Positions 1 through 8,644 of a DNA stretch of 48,440 nucleotides are shown piece after piece. The notes under the pieces were generated by a model. It was not told the origin of the DNA and ran no database searches. It saw only the letters and a program-made list of their open reading frames with translations. Within the stretch, counting starts at the first letter, position 1. Each line of letters begins with the position of its first letter. The DNA is from an uncultured Lachnospiraceae bacterium. Lineage in GTDB: Bacteria; Bacillota; Clostridia; Lachnospirales; Lachnospiraceae. The stretch covers positions 1-48,440 of the forward strand of contig CANRBX010000017.1 of NCBI GenBank assembly GCA_947628955.1, given 5' to 3'. Made by a program: the position numbers and the translations under genes.

Positions 1-1500
1 CTTCATCTTCGCGATCTGCGGCAGGTCGGTGATCCACTCGTCGCCGATGTGGGCCGTCACCCAGTCCGCCAGAAGCGGATTCGCGTGGAGCAGGAATCTT
101 CTCTGCGTGATGCCGTTCGTCTTGTTGTTGAATTTCTCCGGCATCATCTCGTAGAAATCCTTCAGCTCCTGGTTCTTCAGGATCTCGGTGTGCAGACGCG
201 CCACGCCGTTGACGGAGTAGCCGGCCGCGATCGCCAGATGCGCCATCTTCACCTGTCCGTCGTAGATGATCGCCATCTTGCGAATCTTTTCCTGGTTGCC
301 CGGGTATCTTCTCTGGATCTCGTTCACGAAGCGGCGGTTGATCTCCTCGATGATCTGGTAGATGCGCGGAAGCAGTCTGGAGAACAGCTCGATCGGCCAC
401 TTCTCGAGCGCCTCGGCCATGATCGTGTGGTTCGTGTACGCGCAGGTCTTCGTCGTGACCTCCCACGCCTCGTCCCACTCCAGGCCCTCTTCATCGACGA
501 GGATACGCATCAGCTCGGCCACTGCGACGGTCGGATGCGTGTCGTTCAGCTGGAAGGTGGCCTTCTCGTAGAATTTGCGGATATCGCTGTGCGCCTTCTT
601 GTATTTCGCGACGGCCTGCTGCACGCTCGCGGAGATGAAGAAGTACTGCTGCTTCAGGCGCAGCTCCTTGCCCGCGTAATGGTTGTCGTTCGGATAGAGG
701 ACGTCGACGAGGTTCTTGGCCAGGTTCTCCTGCTCGACGGCCTTCTGGTAATCGCCCTTGTCAAACGAGTCGAGATGGAAGTCCGTGATGGCCTCCGCAT
801 CCCAGACGCGCAGAGTATTTACTACATTATTATTATATCCGAGGATCGGCATGTCGAACGGCACCGCGCGCACAGACTGGTAGCCCTCCTGGATGTAGTG
901 GTTTCTCCGGGTCTTCTCATCGTACTCGACGCGCACATAGCCGCCGAACTTGACGATCTTCGCGTACTCCGGGCGGCGCAGCTCGAACGGGTTGCCGTCC
1001 TTGAGCCAGTTGTCCGGCACCTCGACCTGGTAGCCGTTCTCGATCTTCTGCTTGAACATGCCGTAGCGGTAGCGGATGCCGCAGCCGTAGGCCGAGTAGC
1101 CCAGCGTCGCCAGCGAATCCAGGAAGCACGCCGCCAGACGGCCGAGGCCGCCGTTGCCGAGCGCGGCGTCCGGCTCCTGGTCCTCGATCACGTTGAGGTC
1201 GAAGCCCATCTCCGCAAGCGCCTCCTGCACTTCCTTGTAGGCGGTCAGGTTGATCAGGTTGTTGCCGAGCGCGCGGCCCATCAGAAACTCCATCGACATA
1301 TAGTAGACCATCTTCGGGTCGTCAATCTCATACTGCTTCTGCGTCGCCAGCCAGTTGTTGATGATCTCATCCTTCACGGCATAGGACACCGCCTGGAAGA
1401 GCTGCTGCTGCGTCGCCTCTTTCAGAGTCTTGCGGTAGAGCGTCTTGACATTTTCTTTCACGCGCTCCTTGAACACTTCCTTATCGATCAATTTACTCAT
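1..1500 (-). CDS. glgP: Glycogen/starch phosphorylase, 5' part (cut by window edge)
   Basis: This is the first 500 codons of an alpha-glucan phosphorylase, which releases glucose 1-phosphate from glycogen in the cytoplasm using PLP and phosphate. The frame is open from ATG at 1500 to the window edge. Family signatures are clear: YYMSMEFLMGRALGNNL near residue 50, GNGGLGRLAACFLDSL near 108, LNDTHP near 318 and the KTNGITQRRFL segment near 470. The PLP lysine lies in the missing C-terminal part, so catalytic integrity cannot be judged. The start follows a GAGGAAAA ribosome site. The gene lies 95 bp downstream of ileS on the same strand; whether it is co-transcribed is unknown, as neither a terminator nor a convincing promoter was found between them. 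Maltodextrin phosphorylase (malP) is an equivalent name. Confidence 0.95.
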   Translation of the reverse strand, partial: MSKLIDKEVFKERVKENVKTLYRKTLKEATQQQLFQAVSYAVKDEIINNWLATQKQYEIDDPKMVYYMSMEFLMGRALGNNLINLTAYKEVQEALAEMGFDLNVIEDQEPDAALGNGGLGRLAACFLDSLATLGYSAYGCGIRYRYGMFKQKIENGYQVEVPDNWLKDGNPFELRRPEYAKIVKFGGYVRVEYDEKTRRNHYIQEGYQSVRAVPFDMPILGYNNNVVNTLRVWDAEAITDFHLDSFDKGDYQKAVEQENLAKNLVDVLYPNDNHYAGKELRLKQQYFFISASVQQAVAKYKKAHSDIRKFYEKATFQLNDTHPTVAVAELMRILVDEEGLEWDEAWEVTTKTCAYTNHTIMAEALEKWPIELFSRLLPRIYQIIEEINRRFVNEIQRRYPGNQEKIRKMAIIYDGQVKMAHLAIAAGYSVNGVARLHTEILKNQELKDFYEMMPEKFNNKTNGITQRRFLLHANPLLADWVTAHIGDEWITDLPQIAKMK

Positions 1501-1520
1501 CTTTCTTTTCCTCATCCTTT

Positions 1521-1546
1521 CCTTATATGGATCCCTTATATGGATC
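1521..1546. repeat. Perfect 13-bp tandem duplication upstream of glgP
   Basis: CCTTATATGGATC occurs twice in a row, directly 5' of the glgP ribosome site. Read on the minus strand it gives two TATAAG cores, but no -35 hexamer sits at the right distance. It is a short duplication of unknown importance. Confidence 0.7.
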
Positions 1547-1595
1547 ACTGCCCGCGGTCAGGCGTTTCCAGCGCCGGCCCGCCGGCACGGCTCAT

Positions 1596-4500
1596 TTATT
1601 TATGCAGGACCTCCACGCCCAGAGTGACGTTTTCTCCGTTGATATTCCAGTCCTTTGTGTACCCGGAGACGCTGTCGTATACGATCTCGTCCGCCATGAC
1701 GTCCGAGAGGATCCCGCTCTCAAACTTGCGCAGGATCTCATTGATCTTCTCGTTGTCCTTCACAGAGACGCGGATCTTGTCCATGACCTCGAAGCCGGCC
1801 TCCTTGCGCATCGTCTGGATCTTGCTGATCAGCTCGCGCACGAAGCCCTCCTCGATCAGCTCCGGCGTCAGCTTCGTGTCGAGCACGACAGAGATGTCGC
1901 CGTTCGTCTCGGTGACAAAGCCCTCGGTCTGAACCGTCTCGATCAGCAGGTCTTCCTCGGCCAGGACAACCTCGGCGCCGTCAAAGTCGAACTTCAGCGC
2001 GCCGTTTGCCTTAAGCTCGGCCATCGCCGCATTTCCGTCGAGCGCCGGGAGCGCCTGGCGGATCTTCCCGAGCAGTTTGCCGTACTTCGGGCCGACCGTC
2101 TTCAGCTGCGGCTTGAAGCTGTAGGAGATGAAGCCGCTGACGTCCTGCGTGTACTCAACCTTCTTGACATTCAGCTCGTCCCGGATGATATCTGTAAAGT
2201 ATTCCGGCAGCTCCCGGGGCGCCTTGACATACATCAGGGCGATCGGCTGACGGTTCTTGATGGCGGCTGCGTTTCTGCAGGCGCGGCCCATCACGACCAC
2301 CTTCAGCACCTGATCCATCGCGCGCTCGAGCTCAGCGTCGATGTGCGTCTCGTCGGCTGTCGGGAAATCGCACAGGTGGATGCTCTCCGGCGCGGAGGCG
2401 TCGATCCTGCAGACGATATTGCGGTAAATGTCCTCCGTCATAAACGGGATCATCGGGGCCGCGGCTTTGCAGGTGTTCACGAGCGCCGTGTACAGCGTCA
2501 TGTAGGCGTTCACCTTGTCCTGCTCCATGCCCTTCGCCCAGAAGCGCTCGCGGCTGCGGCGGACATACCAGTTGCTCATATCGTCCACAAACTCCTGCAG
2601 CGCGCGCCCGGCCTCCGGGATCTTATAGCTGCCGAGCGATTCGTCCACCGTCTTCACCATCGTGTTCATCTTGGACAGCAGCCACTTATCCATGACGGAA
2701 AGCGAGCCGTAGTCCAGTGTGTGCTCCATCGGATTGAAACTGTCAATGTTCGCGTACAGCACGTAGAATGCGTACGTATTCCACAGCGTGCCCATGAATT
2801 TGCGCTGGCCCTCCTGCACGGCCCTGCCGTGGAAGCGGTTCGGCAGCCAGGGCGCGCTGTTCACGTAGAAGTACCAGCGGATCGCGTCGGCCCCGTAGGT
2901 CGCGAGCGCCTCGAACGGGTCGACCGCGTTGCCTTTGGACTTGCTCATCTTCTGGCCGTTCTCGTCCTGGACATGGCCGAGCACGATGACGTTCTCGTAG
3001 GCCGCCTTGTTGAACAGAAGCGTCGACTCCGCGAGCAGCGAGTAGAACCAGCCTCTTGTCTGGTCCACGGCCTCGGAGATGAACTGCGCCGGGAAGTGGG
3101 ATTCAAAATATTCCTTATTTTCAAACGGGTAGTGGTACTGCGCAAACGGCATCGCGCCGGAATCGAACCAGCAGTCGATCACCTCCGGCACGCGGTGCAT
3201 GGTCTTTCCGCACTTCGGACATCTGATCGTGATCTCGTCGATATAGGGGCGGTGCAGCTCCACGGTCTTCGCGGCCTCGTTTCCGCTCATCTCGAAGAGC
3301 TCCTGACGGCTGCCGACGGAATGCATGTGGCCGCAGTCCTCACACTCCCAGATGTTCAGCGGGGTGCCCCAGTAGCGGTTGCGGGAGATGCCCCAGTCCT
3401 GCACGTTCTCGAGCCAGTCGCCGAAGCGGCCTTTGCCGATGCTCTCCGGGATCCAGTTGATCGTGTTGTTGTTCGCGATCAGGTCGTCCTTCACCGCGGT
3501 CATCTTGATGAACCAGGACTCGCGCGCGTAGTAGATCAGCGGCGTGTCGCAGCGCCAGCAGTGCGGATATTCGTGCTCAAACTTCGGCGCGTCGAAAAGC
3601 TTGCCCTCTTTGTCCAGATCCATGATGATCTGCGGATCCGCCTTTTTGACAAAGATGCCCTCGTACGGCGTCTCCTTCGTCAGCTCGCCTTTGCCGTTCA
3701 CAAACTGGATGAACGGAAGGTCGTAATCGCGGCCGACACGGCTGTCGTCCTCGCCGAATGCCGGGGCGATATGCACGATGCCGGTACCGTCGGACATCGT
3801 GACGTAGCGGTCGCACGTCACAAAATGTGCTTTCTTGTGCTGTTTCGCCGCGGCCTCGCCCGCAGCTGCAAACAGCGGCTCATATTCTCTGTATTCCAGA
3901 TCCTTTCCCGTATAGCTCTCCAGGATCTCGTATGCCGGGACGCCGTTCTCCTTGTCGGCCAGCTTGCCGAGCACGGTGTCCAGAAGCGCCTGCGCCATGT
4001 AGTAGGTCCTGCCGTCCGCAGCCTTGACCTTGCAGTAGGTCTCGTCCGGGTTTACGCACAGCGCCGTGTTCGACAGAAGCGTCCACGGGGTCGTCGTCCA
4101 GGCCAGGAAATATGCGTCCTCGCCGACCGCCTTAAAGCGGACGATTGCGGAGCGCTCTTTGACGGTCTTGTAGCCCTGCGCCACCTCCTGCGCCGAGAGC
4201 GGGGTGCCGCAGCGCGGGCAGTACGGGACGACCTTGAAGCCCTTGTACAGAAGCTTCCTGTCCCAGATCTTCTTCAGCGCCCACCACTCAGACTCGATAT
4301 AGTCGTCGTGGTACGTTACATAGGGGTCGTCCATGTCGGCCCAGAAGCCGACGGTGCCGGAGAAATCCTCCCACATCCCCTTGTATTTCCAGACGCTCTC
4401 TTTGCATTTGTCAATAAACGGGATCAGACCGTACTCCTCGATCTGCTCCTTGCCGTCGAGGCCGAGCATGCGCTCCACCTCCAGCTCCACCGGAAGCCCG

Positions 4501-4766
4501 TGCGTGTCCCAGCCGGCCTTCCTGGGCACCATCTTGCCCTTCATTGTCTGGTAACGCGGGATCATGTCCTTGATAACACGCGTAAGGACGTGCCCGATGT
4601 GCGGTTTTCCATTCGCGGTGGGCGGCCCGTCATAGAAAGTATATGTCTCGCAGCCCTCGCGGTTGCTCATACTCTTCTCAAATATCCGATTTTCCTTCCA
4701 GAACTTCTCTGTCTGTTTCTCACGCTCCACAAAGTTCAGACTTGTAGGTACTTTGTCGTAAAGCAT
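1596..4766 (-). CDS. ileS: Isoleucyl-tRNA synthetase, type 2 (eukaryote-like)
   Basis: Class I aminoacyl-tRNA synthetase of 1056 aa that charges tRNA-Ile and edits valine. The HIGH motif (PHIGH, residues 55-59) sits in DGPPTANGKPHIGHVLTRV, and KMSKS lies at 606-610. The CP1 editing region between them contains the WTTTPWTL segment. Two Cys-x2-Cys pairs (CPRC, CEDC) and a CPKC lie in the insertion. The wording around HIGH (TFYDGPPTANGKPHIGHV rather than a PPYANG form) marks the type-2 clade, which is known for low sensitivity to mupirocin; tolerance here is inference. The start at 4766 follows a near-perfect AGGAGGAG site. A sigma-A promoter lies about 200 nt upstream. No T-box motif was found in the leader. 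Confidence 0.97.
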   Translation of the reverse strand: MLYDKVPTSLNFVEREKQTEKFWKENRIFEKSMSNREGCETYTFYDGPPTANGKPHIGHVLTRVIKDMIPRYQTMKGKMVPRKAGWDTHGLPVELEVERMLGLDGKEQIEEYGLIPFIDKCKESVWKYKGMWEDFSGTVGFWADMDDPYVTYHDDYIESEWWALKKIWDRKLLYKGFKVVPYCPRCGTPLSAQEVAQGYKTVKERSAIVRFKAVGEDAYFLAWTTTPWTLLSNTALCVNPDETYCKVKAADGRTYYMAQALLDTVLGKLADKENGVPAYEILESYTGKDLEYREYEPLFAAAGEAAAKQHKKAHFVTCDRYVTMSDGTGIVHIAPAFGEDDSRVGRDYDLPFIQFVNGKGELTKETPYEGIFVKKADPQIIMDLDKEGKLFDAPKFEHEYPHCWRCDTPLIYYARESWFIKMTAVKDDLIANNNTINWIPESIGKGRFGDWLENVQDWGISRNRYWGTPLNIWECEDCGHMHSVGSRQELFEMSGNEAAKTVELHRPYIDEITIRCPKCGKTMHRVPEVIDCWFDSGAMPFAQYHYPFENKEYFESHFPAQFISEAVDQTRGWFYSLLAESTLLFNKAAYENVIVLGHVQDENGQKMSKSKGNAVDPFEALATYGADAIRWYFYVNSAPWLPNRFHGRAVQEGQRKFMGTLWNTYAFYVLYANIDSFNPMEHTLDYGSLSVMDKWLLSKMNTMVKTVDESLGSYKIPEAGRALQEFVDDMSNWYVRRSRERFWAKGMEQDKVNAYMTLYTALVNTCKAAAPMIPFMTEDIYRNIVCRIDASAPESIHLCDFPTADETHIDAELERAMDQVLKVVVMGRACRNAAAIKNRQPIALMYVKAPRELPEYFTDIIRDELNVKKVEYTQDVSGFISYSFKPQLKTVGPKYGKLLGKIRQALPALDGNAAMAELKANGALKFDFDGAEVVLAEEDLLIETVQTEGFVTETNGDISVVLDTKLTPELIEEGFVRELISKIQTMRKEAGFEVMDKIRVSVKDNEKINEILRKFESGILSDVMADEIVYDSVSGYTKDWNINGENVTLGVEVLHK

Positions 4767-4973
4767 GTCCGTCTCCTCCTAACTTATAAGAGTATCCTGT
4801 ACTCACGCCTCTCTGTGTCCGGCTGCTTTCTGCGCCGCGCTGCCCCGAAAGGCCCCGGCTTTTCCGGCCCGCAGGCTTTGTCCTGTCAGCCGCCGGCCCG
4901 GCCCATTCGTCTGCGGGCCTGCGCTCATGCGGCCGCCGGCCTGCACGGCTCACTGCTGCGCGGACGTTTTATA

Positions 4974-5003
4974 ATTATATCGTATCCTTCTGTTTGTTGT
5001 CAA
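4974..5003 (-). promoter_or_regulatory. Sigma-A promoter of ileS
   Basis: On the minus strand TTGACA (5003-4998) and TATAAT (4979-4974) are separated by 18 bp; both hexamers match consensus exactly. Transcription would start near 4967, giving a GC-rich leader of about 200 nt before ileS. I looked for the T-box core (GGTACCGCG type) in that leader and did not find it. Confidence 0.8.
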
Positions 5004-5034
5004 TTTAAAGAACCCTCGAAAATACGTTTTTTCC

Positions 5035-5063
5035 TTGATTTTTGCAGAAAAAGAAACTATACT
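5035..5063 (+). promoter_or_regulatory. Sigma-A promoter of the yesL-like gene
   Basis: TTGATT (5035-5040), a 17-bp spacer and TATACT (5058-5063) place a start near 5070, about 55 nt before the coding region. It is divergent from the ileS promoter; together they explain the 359-bp gap between the two genes. Confidence 0.7.
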
Positions 5064-5125
5064 TTGTTCATATAGGCAGAATTCGGGCCTGTAATGATAT
5101 TCTACAGAGAAAGTGAGTGATTCCC

Positions 5126-5914
5126 ATGCGCAATATTTTCAATATGGACAATGGTTTTTTCCGCGTGCTCGGACGCGTCGCGGACCTGATGATCCTCAAC
5201 ATTCTGTTCATTGTCTGCTGTATTCCGATCGTGACGATCGGCCCGGCGCTGACCGGCATGTATTACGTCACACTGAAGATGGCGGTCAATGAGGAAGGAT
5301 ACATCGCCCGGGGCTTTCTGAAGTCCTTCCGCGCGAACCTGCGGCAGGGAATCCTCATCTGGCTGCTCATGCTCCTGATCGGCATCGTCCTCGTGGCAGA
5401 CCTCTTCGTGCTCCGCGGCGCCACCGGCACACTCTACGGCCTCATGCGGGTCGTCATCCTGGCGACTTCCCTCGTCTACCTGATGGTGATGATCTATGTG
5501 TTCCCGACGCTGGCCCGGTTTGAAAATTCCATCCGCGCGACGCTGCGCAATTCCCTGCTGATGTCGATCCTCGATTTCCCGCGCACGCTCCTGATGCTCG
5601 TCATCACGATCGGCTCGGTCATCATCACCTTCCTGAACGGCTATACGTTCTGGTACGGCATGCTGGTGTGGATCATGCTTGGTTTTTCCACCGTCGCATT
5701 TGCAAATTCGTTTTTCCTTGCGAAAATCTTTAAGAAATATATGCCGGCCGAGGAGCCGGAGGAAGACGGCGAGAGTGAGATGCAGGACGAGGCCCCGGCG
5801 GAGATAACGGAGACGATCCGGGATGACGCAGTCCTGACGACAGACCGGATCCTGGCGGAGCGGGAGAATCGCAGCGACGATACGACAAAACCCGCTGACC
5901 CAGATAATGCATGA
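5126..5914 (+). CDS. YesL-family (DUF624) membrane protein
   Basis: A 262-aa integral membrane protein of the DUF624/YesL family, common in Firmicutes and often near carbohydrate transporters; the biochemical role is not established. The opening NIFNMDNGFFRVLGRVADL, followed by LNILFIVCCIPIVTIGPAL, is the family hallmark. About five hydrophobic segments follow (around residues 22-42, 75-95, 105-130, 150-172 and 175-195), then an acidic, charged tail of about 60 residues with EEPEEDGESE. ATG at 5126 is preferred; a GTG three codons upstream (5117) is in frame but does not fit the family start. The gene stands alone, convergent with the protease gene. Its last 44 bp belong to the first copy of a 77-bp tandem duplication. 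Confidence 0.85.
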   Translation: MRNIFNMDNGFFRVLGRVADLMILNILFIVCCIPIVTIGPALTGMYYVTLKMAVNEEGYIARGFLKSFRANLRQGILIWLLMLLIGIVLVADLFVLRGATGTLYGLMRVVILATSLVYLMVMIYVFPTLARFENSIRATLRNSLLMSILDFPRTLLMLVITIGSVIITFLNGYTFWYGMLVWIMLGFSTVAFANSFFLAKIFKKYMPAEEPEEDGESEMQDEAPAEITETIRDDAVLTTDRILAERENRSDDTTKPADPDNA

Positions 5915-6024
5915 CATGCAATCCGGCGAGCCGGGAGAACCAGACCGGCAGCGACGATACTGCGGATGCGGCTGACACAGAGAATATCTGATGTGCAATC
6001 CGGCAGACCGGAAAAACCCGGCTG
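5871..6024. repeat. 77-bp imperfect tandem duplication across the yesL-like stop codon
   Basis: 5871-5947 and 5948-6024 align without gaps at an offset of 77 bp, roughly 70% identical. The first 13 bases (GCAGCGACGATAC) and the block TGCAATCCGGC are identical. The TGA stop at 5912-5914 is duplicated at 5989-5991. Fainter similarity continues to about 6120. This and the hairpin at 6128 fill the 310-bp gap before the protease gene. Confidence 0.75.
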
Positions 6025-6127
6025 CAGCAATGCCCCGCCGGACAGTGTACAGTGCCTGCCGATTGGTACGCAGACAGCTGACACAGCCCGTTCTGCCCGG
6101 CGAAGCAAAATACAATACAGATTATAC

Positions 6128-6171
6128 AATGCCGGGCCCCCGCTTCCGAAAAGAAGCGGGGGCCCGGCATT
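6128..6171. terminator. Bidirectional hairpin between convergent genes
   Basis: An 18-bp perfect stem (6128-6145 with 6154-6171) carries an 8-nt loop and a core of GCCGGGCCCCCGC. Neither side has a long T-run, but the position between two convergent genes and the very stable stem fit a shared transcription stop. Confidence 0.75.
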
Positions 6172-6224
6172 AAGGTTGGAAATATGAAACTATGAAAATT
6201 ATGAAAAAGAGGATAACCTGTGTA

Positions 6225-7262
6225 TTATGCGCCCCAGATGCTCTTGTACACGTTCATGATCGTGCTTACCTGGCCGTCTGTCACCTTGGACAGAGCTTTC
6301 TGGATCGCCGCGAAGGTTTCCGGTCTGGAGGACTGCAGTCCGCCCGGATCCATCGTGTAGTTCTTGAAGGACTCTGCGAAGTACTCGGATGCATTTGAGA
6401 GCACGTACGCCTTGTTGTATGCGGTGTACAGGACCTTCTCACGGTTGTAGATCGCCTGGAACTCTGCGGTTCTGTCGTAGTTGCCCGCGATGAACGCCAG
6501 GTAGTGTCCGAGCTCGTGGTACACGGTCGCGTCTGCCTTCTTCAGGGTGATCGTGCGGGTTCTTGCGTCAAACAGCCCGGAGTAGTTCACACCGGAGTTG
6601 ACCGTTACCTTGAAGCCCATGCTGTTGAATGCGCTCAAGACTCTCGCGTCCGCGCCGGATGCGATGGAGTTCACCGATACATCGCCGGTCGGGGCCGCTG
6701 CCTGCGCCGCCGCCACAGCCTGCACTGCCGCTTCCTCGCCAACCGCCACGCTTACAGCCGGCGTCGCCGCTGCTGCTGTCGTCGTCGCTGCGCTCTCACT
6801 GCTCTCCTGGACAAGCACCGTCTTGGTCACGGTGGTCTTCTCGGTCGTCACCTGCGTCTTGATGTCGGAACCCTTCTTGAACTGGTTCTTGACGTCCGTG
6901 GCCTTAACCGTCACGGTCGTGGTCGTCGTGGAACCGCTCTTCTGGGTCTTTGTGGAAGTCTTCGTGGAAGATTTTCCCTTCTGTACGTATGTTTTCTTTG
7001 ATTTTGCTTTCAATTTGATCTTCTTTGTCGTCTTCTTCGTCTTTGTGGACTTTGTCACCTTCGGCACTCCAAGCGGAACTTCCTCGCCGGGGATCTCTAC
7101 GCTGCCCTCTGTGTCTACGAAGGTAACCAGCTCCGGAACCGCGTTTCTGGAATTATTCCAGGCCAGCATGCCGCCGGAAAATACGATCGCCGCTGCAAGT
7201 ACCACACTGCCGATTTTTACTGAGCGTTTTCTGAAAAGCTCCTTTACCTTTTCCTTATTCAT
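6225..7262 (-). CDS. Secreted M34-type (PPEP-like) zinc metalloprotease
   Basis: A 345-aa exported protein. Residues 18-35 form a signal peptide or anchor. Residues 68-150 are a Lys/Thr-rich linker, followed by an Ala-rich stretch (157-190). The C-terminal domain (about 195-345) carries YHELGHYL with zinc motif HELGH at 249-253, and downstream SNASEYFAESFKNYTMD, whose Glu (293 or 297) would be the third ligand. RPETFAAIQKAL follows. The HExxH, EYFAESF and P-x-TF order is that of the anthrax lethal-factor-like M34 family and of Clostridioides difficile PPEP-1, which cuts between prolines in surface adhesins. Substrate specificity here is inferred. The start follows AGGAGGAG. Control by c-di-GMP is strongly suggested by the aptamer upstream, as for PPEP-1. 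A natural substrate was not identified. Confidence 0.82.
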   Translation of the reverse strand: MNKEKVKELFRKRSVKIGSVVLAAAIVFSGGMLAWNNSRNAVPELVTFVDTEGSVEIPGEEVPLGVPKVTKSTKTKKTTKKIKLKAKSKKTYVQKGKSSTKTSTKTQKSGSTTTTTVTVKATDVKNQFKKGSDIKTQVTTEKTTVTKTVLVQESSESAATTTAAAATPAVSVAVGEEAAVQAVAAAQAAAPTGDVSVNSIASGADARVLSAFNSMGFKVTVNSGVNYSGLFDARTRTITLKKADATVYHELGHYLAFIAGNYDRTAEFQAIYNREKVLYTAYNKAYVLSNASEYFAESFKNYTMDPGGLQSSRPETFAAIQKALSKVTDGQVSTIMNVYKSIWGA

Positions 7263-7307
7263 ATTATCCTCCTCCTGATGCCCCTTCTGATATAACTGTT
7301 CCTGAAG

Positions 7308-7342
7308 ATAAAAACAACCGCCTGATCTGAGGATCTGCGGTT
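7308..7342 (-). terminator. Intrinsic terminator of the c-di-GMP riboswitch (expression platform)
   Basis: On the minus strand AACCGC (7342-7337) pairs with GCGGTT (7321-7316); an inner GATC/GATC helix extends the stem, and GTTTTTATC follows. It lies between the aptamer and the protease start, as expected for a platform that stops transcription in one ligand state. Confidence 0.75.
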
Positions 7343-7400
7343 ACCATCTGCTTCTCTGTTTCATTTCGTTCGTCAAAACGCATCGTCTGATTTCACTTCA

Positions 7401-7492
7401 TGATAGAAAAGTGGCAACCGGCTGTCATAGTTTCTGAACTTTAGACCCTTGGCTTTGCGTCCCTGCCTTTCAGCAGGTTTGCTTTTATATCA
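7401..7492 (-). ncRNA. c-di-GMP-I riboswitch (GEMM-I)
   Basis: The minus-strand RNA contains the conserved core: GCAAACCTGCTGAAAGGCAG with its GNRA (GAAA) tetraloop, then GGACGCAAAGCCAAGGGTCT, and AGCCGGTTGCC at the tetraloop-receptor side. An 11-bp P1 helix with one mismatch (7492-7482 with 7411-7401) closes it. This matches the class-I cyclic di-GMP aptamer. It lies 25 nt after a sigma-A promoter and 59 nt before a terminator hairpin. In C. difficile such terminator-coupled type-I switches usually turn genes off when c-di-GMP is high; the same sign here is inference. Confidence 0.93.
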
Positions 7493-7522
7493 GATTATTT
7501 CGTCTGGTTTTTCTTTATGCTT

Positions 7523-7551
7523 ATAATAACCGATTACGAAACAATTGTCAA
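7523..7551 (-). promoter_or_regulatory. Sigma-A promoter of the riboswitch-protease transcript
   Basis: TTGACA (7551-7546), a 17-bp spacer and TATTAT (7528-7523) on the minus strand. The start would fall near 7516, just before the aptamer. Confidence 0.8.
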
Positions 7552-7672
7552 TAGTTTTTTTCATTTTATTTTGGAAAAACTGCTTCCTTTTTTCCACCAT
7601 TCTGCTATACTGTATTAGGTATCACAGATACATGTATTATACAACGGAAATAAGGAGTATACAAGACTGATC

Positions 7673-8608
7673 ATGAAATTTTTTTGTTCCCGCCGGCCCC
7701 TTGCCGTGCTGCTTGTATGCGTTCTGCTGGTCTGCTGCGGATGCGGGAAATCCGGCTCCTCCGGCGGCCTCTCCGACAAGCCCGCCTACGAACCCGGCAA
7801 AACCAGTGTCCTGAAGCCGGAGGCCGGAAAGGAGAACGTCTTTGAGGCCGGGCCGCTCACCCTGGATTTTTCCCATGCGGATCAGGGCTATTTCATGGGA
7901 ATGTTCACCGGATCCGACTCAAAGATCAACATACAGGTGACCGGGCCGGACGAGGTGATCTACAAATATTTCCTGGAGATCCCGGACGTCTGGACCGCGC
8001 TCCCCTTCACCGCCGGCAGCGGGACTTACATCGTGCTGGCCTTTGAAAATGTCGGGGACGACCAGTACGCGGCCCTGCTCAGCCAGTCGCTGTCCGTAGA
8101 GCTTGCGAATGAGTTTCTTCCTTTTTTATATCCGAACCAGTACGTGGATTTCACGGAGGACAGCGAGGCGATCCGGCTCGCGGCCGAGCTCTCCGCCGGG
8201 TGCGATACGGATCTCGACGCCCTGGCGGCTGTCTACAACTATGTGACGGAGCATATCACCTACGACGACGAAAAGGCGGCCACGGTGGAGACCGGCTATC
8301 TGCCTGACATCGACGAGACGCTGCGCACCGGGACGGGCATCTGCTTCGACTATGCGGCCCTGACGGTCGCAATGCTGCGCTCCCTGTCGGTTCCGTCGCG
8401 TCTGAACATCGGCTACAGCGGAAGCATCCGCCACGCCTGGGTGGACATATATATCGAGTCGATCGGCTGGATCAAGAACGCGATCGAGTTTAAGGGAGAC
8501 GAGTGGGAAATGATGGATCCGACCTTTGCGGCCGCCCTCGGCGACGAAAAGCTCACCAGCGAGTACATCGGGGACGGGGAAAATTATTCGCTCCAGTATG
8601 TCCGCTGA
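7673..8608 (+). CDS. Lipoprotein with transglutaminase-like domain
   Basis: 311 aa. The N-terminus is a type II signal peptide (residues 8-24; LLVCCGC, with Cys24 after Gly the likely lipidated residue, though the box is unusual). The C-terminal half is a transglutaminase-like fold: Cys224 in GTGICFDYAALT, His254 in RHAWVDIY and Asp282 in EMMDPTF make the Cys-His-Asp triad. Such domains in bacteria act as cysteine proteases or cross-linkers; the substrate is unknown. The gene opens a co-directional cluster with GspF, pseudopilin-like proteins and PilT, so a role in surface fibre assembly or cross-linking is a reasonable inference. AAGGAG lies 14 nt before the start, rather far. A TATACT box at 7606-7611 may be its promoter; the -35 is poor. 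Confidence 0.8.
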   Translation: MKFFCSRRPLAVLLVCVLLVCCGCGKSGSSGGLSDKPAYEPGKTSVLKPEAGKENVFEAGPLTLDFSHADQGYFMGMFTGSDSKINIQVTGPDEVIYKYFLEIPDVWTALPFTAGSGTYIVLAFENVGDDQYAALLSQSLSVELANEFLPFLYPNQYVDFTEDSEAIRLAAELSAGCDTDLDALAAVYNYVTEHITYDDEKAATVETGYLPDIDETLRTGTGICFDYAALTVAMLRSLSVPSRLNIGYSGSIRHAWVDIYIESIGWIKNAIEFKGDEWEMMDPTFAAALGDEKLTSEYIGDGENYSLQYVR

Positions 8609-8644
8609 GCGCGGGCGGGGAACAAAAGTTAACAGGAGGAAAAA

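Noticed and set aside
4767..4967. T-box leader for ileS
   Set aside because: Many clostridial ileS genes have one, but neither the conserved T-box sequence nor a terminator/antiterminator pair is present.
1527..5075. An 1182-codon open frame on the plus strand opposite ileS
   Set aside because: It is antisense to a perfect IleRS gene; its Arg/Leu/Val/His-rich translation is what GC-rich codons give on the other strand.
7552..7672. A second c-di-GMP riboswitch upstream of the pilus-like operon
   Set aside because: The 120 bp contain a -10-like box and a ribosome site only; no aptamer core is visible.
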